Shown here piece after piece: positions 53,140-61,599 of a stretch of DNA of 64,000 bases. Under the pieces are notes generated by a model, which saw only the letters and a program-made list of their open reading frames with translations, ran no database searches and was not told the origin of the DNA. Source of the stretch: QWHO01 sp039809865 (GTDB lineage Bacteria; Vulcanimicrobiota; Xenobia; Xenobiales; QWHO01); assembly GCA_039809865.1 (NCBI GenBank), contig JBDHVW010000011.1:1-64000 (forward strand), read 5' to 3'. Positions within the stretch are counted from its first letter, which is position 1; each line of letters starts with the position of its first letter. Both the position numbers and the translations under genes were made by a program.

Positions 53140-54974
53140 GCCGTCATCTGCGTGGGAGCGGGGGCGTTTAGCTCGCTCCTGGCCACGAGGTCGCCCTCGG
53201 GCTTGGTGCGACACTTGATGCCGCCGAAAAGTCCCAGCGTCTCGGGCGTCAGGTCGCGGCCCATGAAATGCACGCGCTGGATGCCGGTAGGCATCTCCAG
53301 CATCAGCTTGCGCGCCACGTACACCTCCGAGCGACTGTCCCCTCCCAGGCCCACGAAGAAGCGCTGTCCGTCGTCGTTCACGCCGTGGCGACCGTTGAGG
53401 TAGTTGAACATGTCCTCGCTCGGGCGGTTGGGGTTGACGAACACCCCCGCCAGGCGCAAGACGCTCATTCCGGCCGCCTGCAGATCGCGCGCCGACAGAT
53501 CCTCGTAGAGGGCCCGCCGCTCGGCCTCCTGGCGAAGGGCCGCCTCCTGTCGCACCAGCGCCACCTCGCGGCGACGGTGGAAGAACAGCTTGCGGTGGTA
53601 ATTCAAGCGCTGCCAGATCGAGCCATCCGGACCTGGATGGCGGGGTAGACTCGCCTGCAGGTCGTCCTTCAGCCAACCAATCTGCACCTCGGCCGCCGCG
53701 CGGGCGTCGTTGAGCACCACCTGGCCCGGGCCGATGCACATCATGCGCATGTCGAGGTGGAACTCGCCCGGCTGCTCGACCGGGAAGACATGGCTCGGCT
53801 TCAGGCCATGATCGCGGGCAATGCTGGCCAGAGCGGCCTTCTCTCCGACTTTCAGCAGGTCGCGGGTCACGGCGACGCTGTCGCGTCCCACCAGGCCGTA
53901 GCCCTCGCCGTTGGGAAGCGTGCCGAACAGCGCGTTCCCGCCCTCGACGTGGCTCAGGCCCTCGCGCATGGACTGTTTGGAAGCCTGCGCCAGCGCCAGC
54001 AAACCCCACTGCAGGTTGCCCGCGCTTACGGAGCCCTGGCACGAGAACGCCGCCAGAGGGTAGTCGCTGGCCGCCAGGCTTTCGTAATCGTCCGAGTCGG
54101 GAACGGGCTCGTTGGGATAGAAACGCCGGATGCGATCGCGGTGCACGGCCTGGGGCACCCGCTCGGCATCGTCGATGAAGGCCGGCACCACGACCCCACC
54201 GGCGAGCGTCCGCTCGCCATAATCCTCGGTCCAGATCTCCCCCGCCATCGACAGCGGCAGCACGGAGACGTTCTCGGCGACCTCCTCGAGCACGGTGGGA
54301 ACCGCCTCCTTGGGAGCTTCGGCCACCACGTGGTAGCCCTCGATCTCGCCGATGAGGCTCATCTGGTTGACAAAATCCACCGAGACCGGATCGGAGCCGT
54401 CGCAAAACATCGCGTAGCCGGTGGGGTTGAGCGAGGCGTCTTTAGGCACGACCCGGTCGCCGACCTCGCTCTGGCGGGCTTTGAGGGACGCCTGACGCCT
54501 GGCATGCACGCCGTTGACCGTCTTCTTCAGCGATTTGGCGCCGACGTAGCGGTAGCGCCGAGGAGGCTCCTGGGGGCCATCGCCCTGCTTGCGCAACTGC
54601 TCGAAATCGAGCAGGGCCATTTCGTTACCGGTCGTGACGGCGTACGTGTGAATACTCTGGTCGTCGAACTCTTGATTGAAGACACGGTCGCCGGTGACCA
54701 GAACGCCCTCGACGTCAGGTGACTTGAACTGCTGGACGGGCTCGACCGGGACGGGAACGGGCGGGAGCTTGCTGCCCACGACCAGCAGGCGCCACAGCGA
54801 GCCGACCAGGCCCGCCGTCCATTCGGCGGTCCGCTCGGCGATGCCCTCGGGACGCACACTGGAGGGCGAGGAGAGCTCCACCGAGTCGGTTGGCTCAGGA
54901 GGGCGCGTGGCCACCTGAGGCCGCAGGGCGACAGGGCCGGGCCGCAACGAAACCGACATGGGCTGAACGTTCAC
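53136..54974 (-). CDS. Pentein-fold protein resembling agmatine/protein-arginine deiminases
   Basis: 612 residues from GTG. The catalytic landmarks of guanidino-group-modifying enzymes occur in order: EIWTEDYGE near 246-254 (the W-x-x-D box), HVEGGN near 342-347, FHLDM near 404-408 (catalytic His), and LFGGIKCRTKPEGDL near 583-597 with the nucleophilic Cys. Agmatine deiminase and PAD use the same order. Residues 1-100 are Pro-rich with DSVELSSPSS, and one stretch (AGLVGSLWRLLVVGS) is mildly hydrophobic; no Sec signal is seen. An insertion with a basic coiled coil (FHRRREVALVRQEAALRQEA) precedes the Cys. The substrate is unknown; deimination of arginine in proteins is an inference. Confidence 0.75.
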   Translation of the reverse strand: MNVQPMSVSLRPGPVALRPQVATRPPEPTDSVELSSPSSVRPEGIAERTAEWTAGLVGSLWRLLVVGSKLPPVPVPVEPVQQFKSPDVEGVLVTGDRVFNQEFDDQSIHTYAVTTGNEMALLDFEQLRKQGDGPQEPPRRYRYVGAKSLKKTVNGVHARRQASLKARQSEVGDRVVPKDASLNPTGYAMFCDGSDPVSVDFVNQMSLIGEIEGYHVVAEAPKEAVPTVLEEVAENVSVLPLSMAGEIWTEDYGERTLAGGVVVPAFIDDAERVPQAVHRDRIRRFYPNEPVPDSDDYESLAASDYPLAAFSCQGSVSAGNLQWGLLALAQASKQSMREGLSHVEGGNALFGTLPNGEGYGLVGRDSVAVTRDLLKVGEKAALASIARDHGLKPSHVFPVEQPGEFHLDMRMMCIGPGQVVLNDARAAAEVQIGWLKDDLQASLPRHPGPDGSIWQRLNYHRKLFFHRRREVALVRQEAALRQEAERRALYEDLSARDLQAAGMSVLRLAGVFVNPNRPSEDMFNYLNGRHGVNDDGQRFFVGLGGDSRSEVYVARKLMLEMPTGIQRVHFMGRDLTPETLGLFGGIKCRTKPEGDLVARSELNAPAPTQMTA

Positions 54975-55008
54975 ATGGTCAGTTTACGCAACGGTAATGA
55001 AATCGAGC

Positions 55009-55509
55009 TTAAACGGGGCGCTGATCCATCAGGCCCAGCAGCTGGCGGGCGGCTTCCTCGGCCGGGAGCAAAAACTCGCGGGCGGCGGAGTTCTCTTCCA
55101 GCATGGGCAGCCCGAGATTGAGGTAGCACAGGAGAGCTGTCATCGAGTTGTTCAAATCGTGGGCCCAGCGCCGGCGAGCCGCAACCTCGGGGGTCACGTC
55201 GAGGTGCAGGACCACGACGCCGTCGGGGATGCGCCAGATCGTGGCCAGGAAATGGCGCCGCTCGACCTCTTCGAAACAACTGTATTCTTGAGTTCCACGT
55301 TCGGTGGTGCGGGTGAGCACGCTCTCGAGCAAGCTCGCCAGCGGGCCGCCCTCAGTCGCGACCAGATCGCGATAGTTCTCGCCCGGCGGCGGTCGCACGC
55401 CGAGACCCGCGGAACGTCCCTGGAAGCTTTTCCAGGCCTCGTTGACCGCCAGGATCCGTCCATTGTCGTCAAGGCAAACCGCTTGCCCCGGCAGTTCCTC
55501 CAGGTTCAA
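55009..55509 (-). CDS. PAS domain with histidine-kinase dimerisation helix, no ATPase
   Basis: 166 residues from a TTG with GGAGG five bases upstream (NLEELPGQAVCLDDNGRI). A PAS fold (RILAVNEAWKSFQGRSAGLG, DGVVVLHLDVTPEVAARR) leads into WAHDLNNSMTALLCYLNLGL, which matches the H-D-x-N-N box of HisKA helices, followed by a second helix and then the stop. There is no HATPase domain, so it could only be a phosphate carrier or dimeriser. It is followed 34 bases later by the pentein gene and preceded by a pseudo-receiver gene, suggesting a three-gene unit. Confidence 0.75.
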   Translation of the reverse strand: MNLEELPGQAVCLDDNGRILAVNEAWKSFQGRSAGLGVRPPPGENYRDLVATEGGPLASLLESVLTRTTERGTQEYSCFEEVERRHFLATIWRIPDGVVVLHLDVTPEVAARRRWAHDLNNSMTALLCYLNLGLPMLEENSAAREFLLPAEEAARQLLGLMDQRPV

Positions 55510-55588
55510 TCCACCCTCCGGTCCGTCAAGCTTCGACGAAGCGTTTCTCCGCTCGTTGGTCCGACCCCCCCAGTCCCGACCAGAAATC

Positions 55589-55939
55589 TCAGGCCACTGC
55601 CTTCTGCAACATGAGCTCCGTGTCCACCCAGACGGCGAGCTCCTCGGGGCAAACGGGAGACTCGAGCACGATGGAGGCCCTGTCCATTCCCGGCTGTACT
55701 CCCTCACTGCCGGCCAGGCAGACCAGCGGCATCCAGGGCGCTACCCAGCTCAGCTCGCTGAGCATATGGTTGGCGTGGCGGCCCGAGGACACCACCAGCT
55801 CGATCGACTCGCGCACGATGAGTTCGGTGGCCGAAGTGATGTCGGCCGCTTCGTGAACCCTGTGGCCGGCGGCTTTCAGGACGTTGCTCCAGCGCCGGCG
55901 GTCCAGCACCGAGCTCTCAACAATCAAAACGTTCGCCAT
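55589..55939 (-). CDS. Pseudo-receiver protein
   Basis: 116 residues; GGAGGAA lies upstream of the ATG. The alternation NVLIVESSVLDRRRWSNVL, HRVHEAADITSATELI, IELVVSSGRH and WMPLVCLAGSEG follows a receiver fold. The phospho-acceptor Asp position is Ser (VVSSG) and the acidic pair is reduced to Glu-Ser, so phosphorylation is not expected. It is probably a protein-interaction module working with the PAS-DHp protein encoded next. Confidence 0.75.
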   Translation of the reverse strand: MANVLIVESSVLDRRRWSNVLKAAGHRVHEAADITSATELIVRESIELVVSSGRHANHMLSELSWVAPWMPLVCLAGSEGVQPGMDRASIVLESPVCPEELAVWVDTELMLQKAVA

Positions 55940-56023
55940 CGTGTATTCCTCCAGCTGGCTTTTCTGCTATTAGAATAGCGAATCCGGCCCGGGGCCCGCA
56001 TCGGGCGTCTCCCTCTCCCAAGA

Positions 56024-56060
56024 AGGGGGATCCCCCTGCGCAAAGGTAGGGGAAACCCCC
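56024..56060. promoter_or_regulatory. Two adjacent palindromes upstream of the NarL-type regulator
   Basis: AGGGGGATCCCCCT (14-base perfect palindrome, 56024-56037) and GGGGAAACCCC (within 56049-56060) have centres about 23 bases apart, roughly two helical turns. They lie about 95-130 bases before the regulator start, in the divergent 213-base gap with the pseudo-receiver gene. They look like operator sites for a dimeric regulator. The rest of the gap shows no gene. Confidence 0.6.
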
Positions 56061-56152
56061 ATCGTCAGCAGTTGCCTGCCAGCTTCCCAGGTGCTAAACT
56101 CTGGTTACTGTGAGGGGCGGGTCAGAGCGGTTCCAGCGCTGAGTTTCGGGTT

Positions 56153-56791
56153 TTGAAAGCTATTGCCTTGACAAAAGTCGCGCTTGTGGACGACCACGAT
56201 CTTGTCCGGGGGGCATTCCGCTCGATCCTGGCTCAGGAGCCCGATCTCGAGATCGTGGCCGAGCTCAGTTCGGCCGATCAGCTCGGGCTCTTGGAGACTT
56301 CCAAGCCCGACGTCGTCACCCTGGATTTGATGTTGCCCGGGCCACTATCGGGCCGGGACCTGGCGGTTCGAATCCGCGAAATGTACCCGTCACTCCACAT
56401 TCTGGTCGTATCGCAGCGAATCGAGTCGGTCGAGTTACAATACCTCGTTCGCGCGGGCGTCAAAGGCTTCTTGAGCAAACGCAGCGCTTTCGAGGAGTTT
56501 AGCCGGGCCATCCGCACCGTGGCGGCGGGACAATTCTACTTCTGCCCGGAGTCCTCCAGCGCGCTCGCCTCTTCGGTCGGGGTCACGAACGACTCCCCCC
56601 TGAGCGACCGCGAGGTGGAGATCCTCTCGCGGGCCGCGCGTGGGGCCACCGTCAAAGAGATCGCCGACGCCCTGTGCATCTCCCCCAAGACGGTGGAGAA
56701 GCACCGGGGGAGTATTCTGCGCAAACTCGAGAGCCGCAATATCCTCGAGGCCCTGCAACGGGCCCGAGAGCTCAAGCTGCTGTCGGACTAG
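56153..56791 (+). CDS. NarL/FixJ-family response regulator
   Basis: 212 residues from TTG (KAIALTKVALVDDHDLVRGAF); a second TTG five codons in is possible. The receiver has VDDHD, phospho-Asp58 in VVTLDLMLPGPLSG and VKGFLSKRSA. The LuxR-type HTH is complete: LSDREVEILSRAARGATVKEIADAL, ISPKTVEKHRGSILRKL. It likely binds as a dimer to inverted repeats and may autoregulate through the palindromes upstream. Its kinase is not obvious; the neighbouring PAS-DHp protein lacks an ATPase. The 3' end overlaps the convergent HD-GYP gene by 20 bases. Confidence 0.93.
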   Translation: MKAIALTKVALVDDHDLVRGAFRSILAQEPDLEIVAELSSADQLGLLETSKPDVVTLDLMLPGPLSGRDLAVRIREMYPSLHILVVSQRIESVELQYLVRAGVKGFLSKRSAFEEFSRAIRTVAAGQFYFCPESSSALASSVGVTNDSPLSDREVEILSRAARGATVKEIADALCISPKTVEKHRGSILRKLESRNILEALQRARELKLLSD

Positions 56792-57845
56792 CCTGCGATG
56801 GGGCCGCGACGACCCCGAAAGTCAGCCGGATCTCCAGGATGCGCTGGAGGTTGGCCATGAACACCTCCACCACCCGGGGATCGAAATGCTTGCCGCTGCT
56901 GCGGTTGATCTCGGCTACCGCCTCCTCCACCGGCCAGGCCTTCTTGTAGGGACGCTCCGAGGTGAGCGCATCGAAGACGTCGCAAACCGCGACCAGCCGG
57001 CCCACTACCGGAATATCCTCCCCGCTGAGACCCTGCGGATAGCCGGAGCCGTCCCACTTCTCGTGGTGCGTGCGCGCGATGACCTCGGCCATCTGCAGCA
57101 GCTCGCTGCGAGCTCCCGACAGGATGCGCGCCCCGATCTCGGCGTGCGATTTCATGACCTCCCATTCCTCGGGAGTCAGCTTGCCGGGTTTGAGCAAGAT
57201 GTGGTCCGGAATACCGATCTTTCCCACGTCGTGCATGGCGCTCGCGTGCCGCAGCAGCTCCACCTGACGCTCCTCCATTCCCCAGGCCTCGCCCAGGACC
57301 GAGCAGTATTCGCCGATGCGATGAATATGGTTGCCGGTGTCGTCATCGCGATACTCGGCGGCCAGCAACAGCCGGCGCACCACCTCCAGGTGCGCGTCCT
57401 CGACCTCGCGCGCGAGGTTGCACCTGGCTTCCAGATTGCGGCGATGAACGACCCGGAGCTCGAGCAGGTTGGTGAGCTTGATGACGGCCTCCTGGGCCGT
57501 GAAGGGCTTCTGCAAGAAGTCCCGGGCGCCCATCCGCAAAGCGCGCAGCCGAACCTCATCGCCCAGGTCGCCGGTCAGGGCCAGCACGGGAACCCAGCTC
57601 TCGTCGCTCTCCACGGCACGCAGCTCCTCGAGGATCTCCCAGCCGCTTTTCCCCGGCAGCTTGAGATCGAGCACGACGGCGTCGGGCCGGTGCTCCATGT
57701 ACAGTCGATAAACCTCCTGGGGGTCGGAGGTGGTGATGACTCGGGTGAAGCCCTCTCGCGCCAGAATCTTCTGCAGCAGCATGAGCACGTGGGGCTCATC
57801 GTCCACGATGAGAATGCGAGAGTGTTTCAGGCGCAGGCTGTCCAT
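56772..57845 (-). CDS. Response regulator with HD-GYP phosphodiesterase domain (RpfG-like)
   Basis: 357 residues, ATG after GGAGGA. The receiver has LIVDDEPHV, phospho-Asp60 in AVVLDLKLPGKSGW and DFLQKPF. HD-GYP is intact: LLRHASAMHDVGKIGIPD with HD at 205-206, then HHEKWDGSGYPQGLSGEDIP with GYP at 268-270, and VCDVFDALTSERPYK. It should degrade cyclic-di-GMP. It contrasts with the degenerate HD-GYP in the BTAD regulator at 10-12 kb. Confidence 0.95.
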   Translation of the reverse strand: MDSLRLKHSRILIVDDEPHVLMLLQKILAREGFTRVITTSDPQEVYRLYMEHRPDAVVLDLKLPGKSGWEILEELRAVESDESWVPVLALTGDLGDEVRLRALRMGARDFLQKPFTAQEAVIKLTNLLELRVVHRRNLEARCNLAREVEDAHLEVVRRLLLAAEYRDDDTGNHIHRIGEYCSVLGEAWGMEERQVELLRHASAMHDVGKIGIPDHILLKPGKLTPEEWEVMKSHAEIGARILSGARSELLQMAEVIARTHHEKWDGSGYPQGLSGEDIPVVGRLVAVCDVFDALTSERPYKKAWPVEEAVAEINRSSGKHFDPRVVEVFMANLQRILEIRLTFGVVAAPSQASPTAA

Positions 57846-57960
57846 CGAGTCGTCCTCCGGGGATAATTACCTGCTGGCTCTATCGGCGTGAAGGAAAGAC
57901 TTTGAAGGGGGTTCGCGAAAACGAGGCGCCTGAAATCAGCAATGTCAGGAGCGCCAGCCC

Positions 57961-58869
57961 GTGTTGAAATGGCCTGTAATCGTGAATCCGAGCTCGGGCG
58001 GCGGCAAGGGAAAAGCTGCCGAGGAAGTCTTGCAGGCATTCTGCGAGGCCCATGACGGCGAGCTCTTCTACACCGAGCAAGAGGGACAGGGCACCGAGAT
58101 CGCGCGCCGGGCCGTCGAGGCCGGCGTGGAGCGCATCGTGGTGGGGGGCGGAGATGACACCGTGCGGGAGATCCTGGCGGGAATGCTGCACGTCGAGAAG
58201 CCTCCCCAGCTCGGAATCTTGCCGCTGGGAACCTACAACAACTTTGCGCGCACGCTGGGTCTGCCCCTCGACCCGGCCCAGGCCATCGAGGTCGCGGTCA
58301 AAGGCCACAAGATGGGGGTCGACCTGGGTCAGGTCAACGGCGAGCGCGTTTTCACCGAGAGCGTGGGCGTCGGCTTTCAGGCCGACGCCTGGTCCCACAA
58401 GCCCGAAGTGGAGCCGGTGGGGATGCGGCGCCTGCTCGCGGGCGCCAGCATCGCGCTCGAGACCCTGGGCCACTACGAGCCGCACCTGTTCTATCTCACC
58501 ATCGATGGGGCCGAGCAGGCGATTCGCGCCATGGATATCACCGTGGCCAACACCCCGGAGTTTGCCAACGCGGTCACGGCCGCTCCCCTGGCCAGCGTGT
58601 CCGACGGCGTTCTCGACGTCTGCACGATCAAAGAGCTCTCCATGTTCGAGTTCCTGGCCGCCGTGCCCCTGATCTTCTCGGGACTGCATGCCTCCCTGAT
58701 GTCCTCGGTCGACTACCACACAGGCAAGAAGGTGATCATCCGCGCGCCGGCCGAATCCCACCGCTGCCCCGTGCGCGTGGACAGCAGCATCGATCTGGCT
58801 CTGCCGGTCACCATCGAGGTCCTGCCCAGTCGCATCCAGGTGAGGGTTCCCCAGACGCAGTGGCCTTGA
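57961..58869 (+). CDS. Diacylglycerol kinase-family lipid kinase
   Basis: 302 residues from GTG, with AGGAG nine bases upstream. VIVNPSSGGGKGKA, GGGDDTVREILAG (a variant of the usual GGDGT loop), LGILPLGTYNNFARTLGLPLD and FTESVGVGFQADAW are the family motifs. It phosphorylates a lipid such as diacylglycerol or a sphingoid base using ATP; the GGDGT variation could affect nucleotide binding. Its 3' end overlaps the SIR2 gene by ten bases. Confidence 0.92.
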   Translation: MLKWPVIVNPSSGGGKGKAAEEVLQAFCEAHDGELFYTEQEGQGTEIARRAVEAGVERIVVGGGDDTVREILAGMLHVEKPPQLGILPLGTYNNFARTLGLPLDPAQAIEVAVKGHKMGVDLGQVNGERVFTESVGVGFQADAWSHKPEVEPVGMRRLLAGASIALETLGHYEPHLFYLTIDGAEQAIRAMDITVANTPEFANAVTAAPLASVSDGVLDVCTIKELSMFEFLAAVPLIFSGLHASLMSSVDYHTGKKVIIRAPAESHRCPVRVDSSIDLALPVTIEVLPSRIQVRVPQTQWP

Positions 58870-60455
58870 CGGGGGGTCATCTCTTCATCCTGCGCGGCGA
58901 CCTGAAGAGGCTGCAGTGCGATGCGTGGCTGCTCCCCGCGGGACGCTCGCTGCGGGTGGAGGACTACTGGCTGGACGCGCTTCCCTGGGCGGCGCGGGAC
59001 GAACGCGGCCGGCTGGCGCTCGACAGCGTGCCGACCGCCTGGACCGAAGGTCATCTGCGCACTTTCCCGGTTGCGCGCGAGCCCCTGCCGGGCGAGGGTT
59101 GGCCGTGGCTCACCAATGTAGGCTACCGCGGCGAGCGCCACCGCCACGAAGGGATGACGCAGGGGATGGTCCAGTGGTTCACCGACGGCTTGCTGGCTTT
59201 TGTCAACGGCTGGCTGGCCGCGCCCACGCCACGCCGCACCGACCGCCCTCTGCCGCTCCTGGCCGTGCCGCTGGTCGGCACGGGACGGGGCGGGGGTCAG
59301 GCCTTCGAAGGCACGCTGGTCCACAGTCACGTGGCCGCGCTGCTCGAGCTGGTCCAAAGCCGGCCGGTGGACGTCGCGCTGGTCACCTACAGCGAGCAGG
59401 CCTTCACCGCCGCTCAAGAAGCCCGCAAAACCCTGTTGCGTCGCTCGGGCGATGGCTGGCCGCTGGCGCCCGACCAGCTTCTGCTGGCCACCGAGCTGGC
59501 CGAGAAGGCCATGCGGGGGGACCTGGTGCTGTTCCTGGGCGCCGGCGTCAGTCGCGGGGCCGGTTTGCCCGATTGGCAGGGTCTCTTGCGCGAGTTGATG
59601 GAGCAGGCGGGGATGTCGGCCCACGAGGCCAGTGCCACAGCCGACCTGAGCGTGCTGGACCAGGCGCGCATCGTGCAGCGCCGATTGAAACGCCAGGGTC
59701 GCGAGCTGGGCTCCGCTCTGGTGGAGCGGTTCGGCGTGGAGCAGTATGGCCTGGTGCACGGCCAGCTGGCTTCGTTGAGCGTGCGCGAGACGGTGACCAC
59801 CAATTATGATCCGCTCTTCGAGACGGCTTCGCGGGCCTGCGGCCACGAGGTGGCAGTGCTCCCCTACAGTCCCGTCTCGGGCTGCACGCGCTGGCTCTTG
59901 AAGCTGCACGGCTGCGTGCACCATCCCGAGGATATCGTCCTCACCCGCGAGGACTACCTGCGCTATTCCAACAACCGCGCGGCCCTGGCCGGGATCGTGC
60001 AGACCCTGTTGCTCACCAAGCACATGCTGTTCGTGGGCTTCAGCCTGCAAGACGACAACTTTCTGCGCATCGTCGACGACGTCCGCAGGGCGCTGCGGCG
60101 GACCCCGACCGAGGAGTCGTTTGGCACCGCGCTGCTGCTGCGTTGCGATCCCATCTTGCGCGAGCTCTGGGAAGGCGAGTTGGAGCTGGCCAGCCTGGGC
60201 GAGTTGGACGAGGAGCACGGCCTGGTGGCGCGCCGCCTGGAGATCTTCCTGGACTTCCTGCTGTCGCAGGCCACCTCGCACACCGCCTACCTGCTGCGCC
60301 CCAACTTCGAGGGCGCCCTGACACCCTCGGAGCAGGCACTGCGCAAAGCCTTGCTGGAGTGGCTCGAGGAGCTGCCCGAAAAGGCCCGGGAGGCGCCCGC
60401 CTTCGAGCAGTTGGAGCGAGCTCTGGAAAGGCTCGGTTATCGTCCCGACAGGTGA
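58860..60455 (+). CDS. Macro-like domain fused to SIR2-family protein
   Basis: 531 residues from a GTG inside the lipid-kinase gene. Residues 5-195 look like a divergent macro domain: LFILRGDLKRLQCDAWLLPAG, and PLLAVPLVGTGRGGGQAFEG, and VDVALVTYSEQAF. From about 220 a SIR2-type NAD-binding domain follows: LVLFLGAGVSRGAGLPDWQG, VTTNYDPLFE, the catalytic His in LKLHGCVHHP, IVLTREDYLRYS and MLFVGFSLQDDNF. This SIR2 class includes NADases of antiphage systems. The macro part could bind ADP-ribose. A defence or NAD-signalling role is inference. Confidence 0.85.
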   Translation: MALTGGHLFILRGDLKRLQCDAWLLPAGRSLRVEDYWLDALPWAARDERGRLALDSVPTAWTEGHLRTFPVAREPLPGEGWPWLTNVGYRGERHRHEGMTQGMVQWFTDGLLAFVNGWLAAPTPRRTDRPLPLLAVPLVGTGRGGGQAFEGTLVHSHVAALLELVQSRPVDVALVTYSEQAFTAAQEARKTLLRRSGDGWPLAPDQLLLATELAEKAMRGDLVLFLGAGVSRGAGLPDWQGLLRELMEQAGMSAHEASATADLSVLDQARIVQRRLKRQGRELGSALVERFGVEQYGLVHGQLASLSVRETVTTNYDPLFETASRACGHEVAVLPYSPVSGCTRWLLKLHGCVHHPEDIVLTREDYLRYSNNRAALAGIVQTLLLTKHMLFVGFSLQDDNFLRIVDDVRRALRRTPTEESFGTALLLRCDPILRELWEGELELASLGELDEEHGLVARRLEIFLDFLLSQATSHTAYLLRPNFEGALTPSEQALRKALLEWLEELPEKAREAPAFEQLERALERLGYRPDR

Positions 60456-61078
60456 GCGCCGAACCAGTCCAGAGTTCGCCGCCAGCCGTCTTCCCAGTCT
60501 TTGGGGCGCATGAAGTGGTCTGATTTCGGGTACTCTCGATAGGTCTGACCGATGGCGCGAGTAAACTCGCGGGCCGGACCGGGCGGAACGTTGACGTCCT
60601 GACCCGCGTTCCAGGCGAAGAGGGCGACCCCCTGGTAGGCTTCCGGCTCGAGATGGGGGCTGTCATCGGAGTCCGGCCAGACAGGCGACCCGAGAATCGG
60701 CACCACCGCCCGTACCCGGCGGGTGGCCCGAGGCGCCGCGAAGGCGATGTAGCCGCCCATCGAGATGCCCGTGACCCCGAAAGGCCCGGTATCCTCCATC
60801 TGGCTGAGCCGCTCGATGAGCATCGGCAGCTCGGCCACGGTTGGCCGGACCAGCTCCAAGAAGCCCTGACCCTCGGTCTTTCTCTCGCCGTGACCATGGG
60901 CGTCGACACCGATGGCCAGGAAGCCGCGCTCGGCGATCTGGGTCAGCTCCTTGCGGTGGGTGGACTTGTCGGCTTTGAGTCCGTGGTAGAGAAGAACCGT
61001 GCCGGGATAAGGGCCATGCGGCTGCTCGGCCATGGCCAGCAGCGGGACCGCGTCGAGGAAGAAGCTGCGTGTGAACAT
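60437..61078 (-). CDS. Alpha/beta hydrolase (dienelactone hydrolase/prolyl oligopeptidase-like)
   Basis: 213 residues. Strands and motifs fit the fold: GTVLLYHGLKADKSTHRKEL, AIGVDAHGHGERK, nucleophile elbow GVTGISMGGYIAF, acid in WNAGQDVNVPP and His in YPKSDHFMRP. All three catalytic residues are present. The substrate cannot be predicted. No signal peptide is seen. It overlaps the SIR2 gene at the 3' end by 19 bases and is divergent from the glycine-zipper gene. Confidence 0.9.
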   Translation of the reverse strand: MFTRSFFLDAVPLLAMAEQPHGPYPGTVLLYHGLKADKSTHRKELTQIAERGFLAIGVDAHGHGERKTEGQGFLELVRPTVAELPMLIERLSQMEDTGPFGVTGISMGGYIAFAAPRATRRVRAVVPILGSPVWPDSDDSPHLEPEAYQGVALFAWNAGQDVNVPPGPAREFTRAIGQTYREYPKSDHFMRPKDWEDGWRRTLDWFGAHLSGR

Positions 61079-61140
61079 CGGAGCTTACTGTAACAGGGCG
61101 TTTACAAATTCCTATCGCCGCAGCGTGTATGAAGGGTTCG

Positions 61141-61599
61141 ATGATCACCAGCGTCGCCACTCCCCGCCTGGCCTTTCCGCGGCCTCCCGCCACCGTGCTG
61201 GTGGAGCCGCCGCCGGATGGCTATACGGGCAGCGTGGACAGCTATCGGGAGATCCGGCAGGCGATGGTGTTCGCGGCTGGACCCATCGCGGGGCTCATGC
61301 TGGGCGCCTACGCGGGCTTTGCCACCGGGGCGGGCGCCGGACTGTGCGGGGCGCTGGCGCTGGGCGCCGCCGGAGCAGCCGCGGGCTTCATGGCCGGGCA
61401 GTACAGCGATTTGCTGAACGGAATGGCCGGCCGCCACACGAACCACTACGCCTACGGGCTCATCGGAGGCGGCCTGGCGGGGCTGGCCGGCGGAGCCATC
61501 CTGGGCGCGTCTCTTTCCAGCCCCTGGCTGGCGGGCGGAATGGCCCTGGCTGGAGCGCTAGGGGGAACCTACTGGACGATGCTCGCGCTTGGCCACTAG
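61141..61599 (+). CDS. Hypothetical glycine-zipper membrane protein
   Basis: 152 residues from ATG (MITSVATPRLAFPRPP), chosen over an ATG twelve bases earlier because AAGGG lies just upstream. A Pro-rich N-terminus of about 40 residues precedes Gly/Ala-rich hydrophobic stretches (AAGPIAGLMLGAYAGFATG, AYGLIGGGLAGLAGGAILG). The layout matches the protein at 46.7 kb. Function is unknown. It overlaps the DUF6624 gene by 11 bases. Confidence 0.75.
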   Translation: MITSVATPRLAFPRPPATVLVEPPPDGYTGSVDSYREIRQAMVFAAGPIAGLMLGAYAGFATGAGAGLCGALALGAAGAAAGFMAGQYSDLLNGMAGRHTNHYAYGLIGGGLAGLAGGAILGASLSSPWLAGGMALAGALGGTYWTMLALGH

